Positions 48,021-53,702 of a stretch of DNA of 53,702 nucleotides are shown piece by piece. Below the pieces are notes generated by a model that was given only the letters and a program-made list of their open reading frames with translations, ran no database searches and was not told the origin of the DNA. The stretch is taken from the NCBI GenBank assembly GCA_002708905.1, contig PAPM01000028.1, positions 1-53,702 of the forward strand. The letters run 5' to 3'. Each line of letters opens with the position of its first letter. The first letter of the stretch is position 1. This DNA is from Pseudomonadales bacterium. Lineage in GTDB: Bacteria; Pseudomonadota; Gammaproteobacteria; Pseudomonadales; Ketobacteraceae. The position numbers and the translations under genes were made by a program.

Positions 48021-48782
48021 GTGGCTAAACCGGTGGGAAGCCCAGATCCTCAGTTAATTTTGGTGCCACAGAGACAGGGTTCACGTTGGAAAATCGTGAT
48101 GCTGTCTATACTGGTACTGTTGCTGGTGGCGGGCAGTTGTTTTGTGGCCGGCTATTATCAGGGCATACGGGAAAAACTCCATGTACTGGACGAGCGCTCT
48201 GATCTCCGCTCTGAGACGGCAGTTCTGAAAAAACAGCTGGCCCAGGCCCAGGAGCAGTCCGCCATTCACAAGCATGGTAGTGAACTGGAGCGGCAGGCCT
48301 CTGAACGGGTGCGCAAAGAAAACATCACCCTGCAAAACCGGGTCTCGGAATTGGAAGAAGCGGTTACGTTCTATAAGAGCATCATGGCTCCCCGCAAGAA
48401 CGACAAAGGTTTGCGGATCGAGCGTCTGGAACTGTCATCCACGGTCAATAAACGCCGTTTTAAATATAAGGTGGTCATGACCCAGGTAGCGGATAACAGC
48501 TCCTATATCAGTGGCAACGTCACCATGAACCTGGTGGGGGTGCGCAACGGCGCCAAGGAAAGTCTCTCTTTTGAGACTCTGTCCAAAGAAATGGAAAATA
48601 ATGGAATCCCTTTTAAATTCCGTTACTTCCAGAACGTGGATGGAGAAATTATGGTTCCGGGTGACTTTGTACCGGAGCAAATTGAGGTAATCGCGCAGTC
48701 AAAAGGTCGTAAAGCGACTAGACTGGAAAAGCGGTTTGATTGGAATGTGCTAGAGGTAAAAAGCGATGTGGGGAAAGGATAA
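48021..48782 (+). CDS. DUF6776 family membrane-anchored coiled-coil protein
   Basis: 253 aa from GTG 48021, with TGAGG 8 bp upstream. One membrane span at about 24-46, then a coiled coil (about 52-115, rich in Glu, Gln, Arg and Leu heptads), and a beta-rich C-terminal domain in the periplasm. The end overlaps the bactofilin gene by 17 bp, so the two are translated together and probably work together, perhaps linking a bactofilin scaffold to the cell wall. The function is not established. Confidence 0.85.
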   Translation: MAKPVGSPDPQLILVPQRQGSRWKIVMLSILVLLLVAGSCFVAGYYQGIREKLHVLDERSDLRSETAVLKKQLAQAQEQSAIHKHGSELERQASERVRKENITLQNRVSELEEAVTFYKSIMAPRKNDKGLRIERLELSSTVNKRRFKYKVVMTQVADNSSYISGNVTMNLVGVRNGAKESLSFETLSKEMENNGIPFKFRYFQNVDGEIMVPGDFVPEQIEVIAQSKGRKATRLEKRFDWNVLEVKSDVGKG

Positions 48783-49248
48783 AACGAAAAAAGTAGACTT
48801 TGACCGTCATGCTGGAAAAACCACCATGATCGCAAAAGGCACTGTAATTGATGGCGACGTAAAATTTGAAGGTGGCCTGCTAGTGGAAGGCACCATCAAA
48901 GGTAATGTCCGCGCTGAGGAAGGCAGTGAAGCCCTGTTGCGCTTGAGTGAGGCCGGTGAGATTCAAGGCCAGATTCATGTGCCCAACGTGGTGGTCAACG
49001 GCAAGGTGAATGGCGATGTCCATTCTACCGCCCATGTTGAATTGGCCGCCAAGGCGGTGGTGAACGGCAACGTTCATTACAATCTGATCGAAATGGTAAT
49101 GGGCGCTGAGGTGAATGGTTCGTTGGTGCACAGCCAGCAGAAACCTGCAACCTCAGAGGCACCTATCTCCTTCGACAAAAAGCCCAAAAAAGAAGACAAG
49201 GCACCCAGCCTGGATGCCAAAATGGAAACCAAGCAAAGCCCTGCTTGA
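48766..49248 (+). CDS. Bactofilin (polymer-forming cytoskeletal protein)
   Basis: 160 aa. The central beta-helix domain (about 20-115) has the repeated short hydrophobic pattern of bactofilins (GDVKFEGGLLVEGTIKGNV..., VVNGKVNGDVHSTAHVELAA), which polymerise without nucleotide. Charged, proline-containing tails flank the core. Bactofilins organise cell-wall enzymes in several bacteria. It overlaps the DUF6776 gene by 17 bp; the M23 peptidase gene a little downstream, on the other strand, is a possible functional relation. Confidence 0.93.
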   Translation: MWGKDKTKKVDFDRHAGKTTMIAKGTVIDGDVKFEGGLLVEGTIKGNVRAEEGSEALLRLSEAGEIQGQIHVPNVVVNGKVNGDVHSTAHVELAAKAVVNGNVHYNLIEMVMGAEVNGSLVHSQQKPATSEAPISFDKKPKKEDKAPSLDAKMETKQSPA

Positions 49249-49291
49249 TGCTCCAATTCTTGACTACTTTAGTAGGACTTAAGATAATCAT

Positions 49292-49317
49292 CTGACGGCG
49301 CCCGGTGGCGCCGTCAG
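49292..49317. other. Perfect 11-bp hairpin in the erpA leader
   Basis: CTGACGGCGCC (49292-49302), loop CGGT, GGCGCCGTCAG (49307-49317). It is very stable and GC-rich, but no T-tract follows on the plus strand, and the erpA ribosome site is only about 10 bp downstream. It may attenuate transcription or translation, or protect the processed erpA mRNA. A small CTAC-TTTA-GTAG hairpin lies just before it (49264-49275). Confidence 0.6.
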
Positions 49318-49341
49318 TAGTTAAGCAGGAGTCCCAGTAAC

Positions 49342-49680
49342 GTGTCAGACGCAGCAGCAATGAGTTTCACTGATAGCGCAGCCCGCAAGGTGAGAACCTT
49401 GATTGAGGAAGAAGGCAACGAGAACCTCAAGTTGCGAGTGTATATCACCGGCGGCGGATGCGCCGGGTTTTCCTATGGTTTCAAGTTTGATGAAGATGCC
49501 AAGGAAGACGATACTCAGGTGGAAAATCAAGGGGTTACCTTATTGGTGGACCCGATGAGTATTCAATATCTGGCTGGATCGGAAGTTGACTACACAGAAG
49601 GTCTGCAGGGTGCTCAGTTCGTGGTGAAAAACCCAAATGCCACCAGTACCTGTGGTTGCGGCTCTTCTTTCTCAATCTGA
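49342..49680 (+). CDS. erpA: Iron-sulphur cluster insertion protein ErpA
   Basis: 112 aa, GTG start with CAGGAG upstream. A-type carrier delivering Fe-S clusters to apo-enzymes. The three cluster cysteines are visible: Cys40 in GGGCAGF, and Cys104 and Cys106 in STCGCG. Length and sequence are typical of ErpA. It ends at the base just before the stop of the convergent anmK gene, without a terminator between. Confidence 0.96.
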   Translation: MSDAAAMSFTDSAARKVRTLIEEEGNENLKLRVYITGGGCAGFSYGFKFDEDAKEDDTQVENQGVTLLVDPMSIQYLAGSEVDYTEGLQGAQFVVKNPNATSTCGCGSSFSI

Positions 49681-50808
49681 TTAAGCTTTAAACATCCCAC
49701 CCAGTAGAGCCGCTTCTTTCGCTCCGGTGAAGGGGCCCGTTTCCAGTTTATTATTGTCCACATAGCATTTTGCCAGCCAGGCAAAACACATTGCTTCTAC
49801 CCAGTCTCCAGCAATACCTGCTTTCTCTGAAGGCTCGAGAGGGCACTGGATCAGGTCTTGCAGACGGTTCATCAGCCGTTTGTTGTGGGCCCCGCCGCCG
49901 CATACCAAAACGCGATCAATCTTCATTGGCAGATCCTGGATCGCATTAGCAATGGACTTTGCCGTCAATTCCAAAAACGAGGCCTGCACATCGGCGGGAT
50001 CTGAATCCCCGAATGCCGCTCCCGCCATTTTCTTGGCCCAGGGTAAATGAAAGTATTCCTTTCCGGTGCTCTTGGGGGCCGCTAGAGAAAAATAAGGATC
50101 AGACAACCACTTTGATACCAAAGCGTCTATGACCTTTCCCTGGGCAGCCCAATCACCGTCACAATCATAGGCTTCCCCTTTGTGCAGCTGGCACCAGCTG
50201 TCCATCAGTCCACTGGCCGGGCCTGTGTCCATAGCGAGCGGTAAGCCCTCCCTTGGCAGCAGGGTAATATTGGCGATTCCGCCCAGGTTCAAGACCACTC
50301 TGGTTTCCTGAGCACTCGACAATACGGACTGATGGAACAACGGCGCCAGAGGTGCACCCTGGCCTCCACAGGCCATATCCCGGCGTCGAAAATCAGCGAT
50401 AACATCAATCCCTGTCTGCTGGCTGATTACATTGGGGTCGCCAATCTGCAGAGTAAATGGATGCTTGCCAACGGGGCGGTGACGAATGGTTTGTCCGTGG
50501 CTGCCAATGGCGCGAATGCCCGCAGCCGGGGTATTGCTGTGTTCCAGCAAGGTCTGTGCGGCTTCAGCAAATAGTCGCCCCATTGCAATATCCAACTCTC
50601 CCATTAGATCGACCTGGAGATCGCTGGGGGTAAAAAGGGAGACCAGTCGCTCCCGGACTTCAGGTGGAATGGGATGCAGATGATGAGCCAGAAGCCTGGG
50701 TTGAGAATGCTCGAAAGAAACCAGTGCGGCGTCGATACCGTCAGCACTGGTTCCGGAAATCAGTCCAATATAGAGATCTTTAGAATTGAGATCGCCAGAT
50801 CCCATCAT
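49681..50808 (-). CDS. anmK: Anhydro-N-acetylmuramic acid kinase
   Basis: 375 aa. AnmK opens and phosphorylates anhydro-MurNAc during cell-wall recycling. The family signature GLISGTSADGIDAALV lies near the N-terminus, and the ATP-fold blocks LNLGGIANIT and VCGGGAHN follow. Its start overlaps the M23 peptidase stop by 4 bp, so the two cell-wall genes are coupled. Confidence 0.96.
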   Translation of the reverse strand: MMGSGDLNSKDLYIGLISGTSADGIDAALVSFEHSQPRLLAHHLHPIPPEVRERLVSLFTPSDLQVDLMGELDIAMGRLFAEAAQTLLEHSNTPAAGIRAIGSHGQTIRHRPVGKHPFTLQIGDPNVISQQTGIDVIADFRRRDMACGGQGAPLAPLFHQSVLSSAQETRVVLNLGGIANITLLPREGLPLAMDTGPASGLMDSWCQLHKGEAYDCDGDWAAQGKVIDALVSKWLSDPYFSLAAPKSTGKEYFHLPWAKKMAGAAFGDSDPADVQASFLELTAKSIANAIQDLPMKIDRVLVCGGGAHNKRLMNRLQDLIQCPLEPSEKAGIAGDWVEAMCFAWLAKCYVDNNKLETGPFTGAKEAALLGGMFKA

Positions 50809-52166
50809 TGATCCAGGTTGGCGACTTTTTCGCTCTCCATTGCAGCTGCATAGGTCGAAAGCTGGCCAACCATTTGCTGTGCAACAGTAAGGAATGCCTC
50901 TTTGTCCTGCTTGGCAATGGGCTCTGCATGGGGCAGTTTTACCGTAACCGGGTTGCGCACAGCGCCATTTACGTAGAACTCATAGTGTAGGTGAGGGCCG
51001 GTAGCTAAACCGGTGCTGCCGACATAGCCGATAGTCTGGCCTTGTTTGACGCGAGTGCCGGAGCGGATGCCCCGCGCATAGTTATTCATGTGGGCATACA
51101 GGCTGCGATATTTTTGTCCGTGTTGCAGAATGACCACCTTACCGTAGCCGCCTTTCACTCCGGCAAAAATCACCTTGCCGTCGCCAGTGGCTTTGATGGG
51201 GGTGCCACGGGAAGCAGCATAATCGGTGCCTTTGTGGGCACGGATCGTGTGCAGAACGGGATGTTTGCGCCTCAAATTGAAATGGGAACTGATGCGGGCA
51301 AAACTGATGGGGCTGCGCAGGAACGCCTTGCGCATGCTCTCCCCTTGCGGAGTGAAATAGCTGGCGCCGCGATCTGAGGTTTCATACCGAATCGCGGTAA
51401 ATGTATTGCCCTGGTTGGTGAACTGGGCGGCTAGAATCTCTCCGTCTTTCACTTTTTCGCCGTCTAAATGCATCTCTTGGTAAATCACCCGGAAGGAGTC
51501 GCCTTCCCGGATATCCAAAACGAAATCCACGTCCCAGCCGAAAATATTCGCCAGTTCCATCGTTAAGCCTTCCGACAGACCGGCTTTCTGGGCAGCAAGA
51601 AAGAGGGAGGAGTCGATGGTGCCTTCCGCATAGGAGGTGAAGGGAACCATTTCCTTAATCTGCATTTCCGCAACGTAGCCATTTTCGCTCTGCTCAATCA
51701 TCAAGCTGTCGGTGCGGGACATTACGTATTCCAGTGCCACCAGCTTTTGCCCTTCAATATCAAAGCGCATGGTTTGCCCCGGATGAATCTTTTTCAGCAG
51801 CTCAACGTCCCCTTGACCCGCCATGACTTCGTATACGTCTCTGGAGCCCAGGCCGACGCGCTTGAAAATGTGGCTCAAAGTATCACCACTACGGACCTTT
51901 TGATCTTGCCAGTTACGAGCAATAACGGTTTCCATCTGGGGTTCAACCAGCTGTTCATCAACCAGCTCCTGCGCCTGTTCTATTGGTGTAGGCTCAACAT
52001 TGGCGCTAGTTGGCTTCAGGCGGACCGTTTTGGTCGCGGTTGCATCCGGTGATGGCAATAACGTCAGGGCCAATATCATCACGGCAGAACACACGGCTAC
52101 AGCCATCAGATGAAGTTTCGGATATGAAGTTTGGGGCTTGTGCCCTGGACTGGAATGCTTCGTCAT
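50805..52166 (-). CDS. M23 peptidoglycan endopeptidase (MepM-like) with LysM/OapA region
   Basis: 453 aa from the ATG at 52166; a longer frame to 52280 lacks support. An N-terminal membrane anchor (about 19-37) is followed by a LysM/OapA-like region (RSGDTLSHIFKRVGLGSRDVYEVM), a second beta domain, and the M23 catalytic domain with the Zn motifs HKGTDYA (HxxxD) and HLHYEF (HxH). MepM-type enzymes cut peptide cross-links to allow wall growth. Coupled to anmK by a 4-bp overlap. I recall this gene next to tyrS in Pseudomonas. Confidence 0.93.
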   Translation of the reverse strand: MTKHSSPGHKPQTSYPKLHLMAVAVCSAVMILALTLLPSPDATATKTVRLKPTSANVEPTPIEQAQELVDEQLVEPQMETVIARNWQDQKVRSGDTLSHIFKRVGLGSRDVYEVMAGQGDVELLKKIHPGQTMRFDIEGQKLVALEYVMSRTDSLMIEQSENGYVAEMQIKEMVPFTSYAEGTIDSSLFLAAQKAGLSEGLTMELANIFGWDVDFVLDIREGDSFRVIYQEMHLDGEKVKDGEILAAQFTNQGNTFTAIRYETSDRGASYFTPQGESMRKAFLRSPISFARISSHFNLRRKHPVLHTIRAHKGTDYAASRGTPIKATGDGKVIFAGVKGGYGKVVILQHGQKYRSLYAHMNNYARGIRSGTRVKQGQTIGYVGSTGLATGPHLHYEFYVNGAVRNPVTVKLPHAEPIAKQDKEAFLTVAQQMVGQLSTYAAAMESEKVANLDQ

Positions 52167-52370
52167 ACCTAATTCGAGTAGATTCTGGTTAACACTGCTA
52201 AGTAATTCATTATAAGGATAGTTGAAAGTGAATGTTACAGAAACTTTAACTTGAGGATTGAGCCACCCATCACAGTTCAAATTTCTATTTATTGCGGCTG
52301 GGGCTTTCTGTGCTCCGTGCTACAATACCGCCCTTTTTTATGATCAGACCAATCAGTTAAGGTGAAAGTC

Positions 52371-53576
52371 GTGTCGAATTCCGTAGAACAGGCCTTGGCC
52401 CTCATCAAACGGGGCGCAGAAGAAATCCTGCTGGAAGAAGAGCTTATCGAGAAATTGAAGGAAGGCCGGCCGCTGCGTGTCAAAGCGGGTTTTGATCCGA
52501 CGGCCCCTGATCTTCATCTTGGCCATACGGTACTGATTAACAAATTACGTCAATTCCAGGATCTTGGGCATCATATCATGTTCCTGATTGGCGATTTTAC
52601 CGGCATGATCGGTGACCCAACGGGAAAAAACCAAACCCGCAAGCCGCTGACCAGGGATGATGTCCTGGAAAACGCTAAATCCTATAAGGAGCAGGTGTTC
52701 AAAATCCTGGATCCTGAGAAAACCGAAGTGGTGTTCAATTCCAGCTGGATGGAGAAATTGGGCGCGGCCGGCATGATTCAGCTGGCGGCCCAGCACACTG
52801 TTGCCCGTATGCTGGAGCGTGACGATTTCTCCAAACGATTTAAGGCTAATCAGCCCATCGCGATCCATGAGTTTCTCTATCCCCTGATTCAGGGGTGGGA
52901 TTCAGTAGAAATGAAGGCCGATGTGGAGTTGGGGGGCACCGATCAGAAATTCAATCTGCTGATGGGCCGCGAACTGCAGAAAGCTCACGGTCAGAAACCG
53001 CAAACCGTATTGATGATGCCGATCCTGGAGGGGCTCGACGGTGTGCAAAAGATGTCCAAATCTTTGGGCAATTATATCGGCGTAACGGATGCGCCCTCCG
53101 AGATGTACGGCAAGCTGATGTCCATCAGTGATGAGCTGATGTGGCGTTACTTTGAGTTGCTTAGCTTCCGCACTAATGAAGAAATTGCCAATTTCAAGGC
53201 TGAGGTTGCGGCTGGTGTTAATCCTCGCGATATCAAAGCCAGGCTGGCAGAAGAGATTGTTACCCGTTTCCATGGCGAAGAGGCCGCTCAAAATGCTCAC
53301 AAAGGAGCAGGTAATAAGTTCAAGTGGGGCGATGTGCCGGAAGAAATGCCTGAAATCGAATTGGAATCCACGGATGCAGAAGGTATTCCTGTACCCAACG
53401 TGATTCAGCAGGCCGGCTTGACCAAAACCACTGGGCAGGCCAGGGACATGATGAAACAGGGCGCTGTTCGTGTGGACGGTGAGCCGGTGAGTGACCTCAA
53501 ATCCCGGTTGGGAGTGGGCGGTCCCTACATCTGCCAAGCGGGTAAAAAGAAGTTCGCGCGCGTTACGATCAAGTAA
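52371..53576 (+). CDS. tyrS: Tyrosyl-tRNA synthetase
   Basis: 401 aa from GTG 52371, which has AAGGTG 6 bp upstream; GTG 52362 lies inside that site. Class I synthetase of the TyrZ-like type: HIGH equivalent HLGH, KMSKS in [10 protein letters not shown], and a C-terminal S4 RNA-binding domain (about 340-401). It is followed by an rRNA-type promoter. The 204-bp gap before it, shared with the divergent M23 gene, shows no clear T-box or leader. Confidence 0.97.
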   Translation: MSNSVEQALALIKRGAEEILLEEELIEKLKEGRPLRVKAGFDPTAPDLHLGHTVLINKLRQFQDLGHHIMFLIGDFTGMIGDPTGKNQTRKPLTRDDVLENAKSYKEQVFKILDPEKTEVVFNSSWMEKLGAAGMIQLAAQHTVARMLERDDFSKRFKANQPIAIHEFLYPLIQGWDSVEMKADVELGGTDQKFNLLMGRELQKAHGQKPQTVLMMPILEGLDGVQKMSKSLGNYIGVTDAPSEMYGKLMSISDELMWRYFELLSFRTNEEIANFKAEVAAGVNPRDIKARLAEEIVTRFHGEEAAQNAHKGAGNKFKWGDVPEEMPEIELESTDAEGIPVPNVIQQAGLTKTTGQARDMMKQGAVRVDGEPVSDLKSRLGVGGPYICQAGKKKFARVTIK

Positions 53577-53612
53577 CCTGTAAGGTATTGAATAAAATAG
53601 TTAAAAAAAGCG

Positions 53613-53640
53613 TTGACGTAGTAATTGAGATGCCTATAAT
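53613..53640 (+). promoter_or_regulatory. rRNA-type promoter (sigma-70)
   Basis: -35 TTGACG (53613-53618), 16-bp spacer, perfect -10 TATAAT (53635-53640), followed at once by a GC-rich discriminator GCGCACC. An A-rich stretch (53591-53609) just upstream looks like an UP element. This combination is typical of rrn P1 promoters under stringent control, and tyrS followed by a 16S operon is the order I recall in Pseudomonas. Confidence 0.85.
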
Positions 53641-53702
53641 GCGCACCACTTCGACGGGATAGGCGCTCAGAGATGAGGCAGCCAGGCTGTAGAAGGACGC
53701 AA
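53641..53702 (+). other. Start of a probable pre-16S rRNA leader
   Basis: The bases after the rRNA-type promoter up to the right edge carry no ORF and begin a GC-rich leader. The 16S gene itself is not in the window. The assignment rests on the promoter and on remembered gene order. Confidence 0.5.

Overview
The window reads as a stretch of gammaproteobacterial chromosome of medium GC content, with dense genes and many 4-bp operon overlaps. The organism is most likely in the Pseudomonadales/Oceanospirillales range (Pseudomonas, Alcanivorax, Marinobacter or Ketobacter-like). Three gene orders support this: holA-lptE-leuS; lnt-corC-ybeY-ybeZ-miaB; and hemJ / argC-DUF6776-bactofilin-erpA-anmK-M23 peptidase-tyrS followed by an rRNA promoter. 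I recall all three from Pseudomonas genomes. Fatty-acid cis/trans isomerase and a Gram-negative sortase pair also fit an aquatic gammaproteobacterium. I cannot name the genus from sequence alone.

Layout. 1-603: end of pnp. 837-7767: a membrane-lipid block with a START-domain secreted protein (+), then on the minus strand an alpha/beta hydrolase, a DesK/DesR-like two-component system and the cis/trans isomerase cti, plus a GAF-like protein. 8062-9060: AraC-type regulator. 9046-13141: holA, lptE, leuS (minus). 13412-29907: an accessory block of about 16.5 kb. It holds a saccharopine-dehydrogenase-like reductase, two TetR regulators, two MpaB-type (DUF2236) oxygenases, a cytochrome P450, an SDR, two tandem molybdopterin oxidoreductases, a hybrid-looking histidine kinase, and a sortase with its dedicated VIT/vWA target. 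29915-35697: lnt, corC, ybeY, ybeZ, miaB (minus), with a 496-bp gap between ybeZ and miaB that appears to encode a structured RNA on the plus strand. 35835-38757: SCO1-like protein, PCu(A)C chaperone, dienelactone hydrolase, DUF2167 protein. 38836-41410: pirin and azoR with a divergent LysR regulator. 41388-42347: a cysteine-rich DUF4124 protein, then a possible small RNA or small ORF. 42633-46753: ndh, cupin, hemJ, ClC transporter (minus). 46962-53576: argC through tyrS. 53613-53702: an rRNA-type promoter and the start of a probable pre-16S leader.

How the genes may work together. The housekeeping blocks cover RNA decay, LPS assembly, lipoprotein maturation, tRNA charging and modification, Fe-S insertion, arginine synthesis and peptidoglycan turnover. 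The accessory parts point to membrane lipid adaptation (cti with its own fluidity-sensor-like kinase) and to oxidation of a hydrophobic substrate (P450, MpaB-type oxygenases, SDR and reductase under TetR control). Both are inferences from gene content and adjacency.

The points most worth following up are: the kinase/regulator pair next to cti; the plus-strand structured RNA candidate at 34131-34334; the two-TetR oxygenase/P450 cluster with clear palindromic operators; the tandem molybdoenzymes without partner subunits; and the sortase target with an atypical sorting signal.
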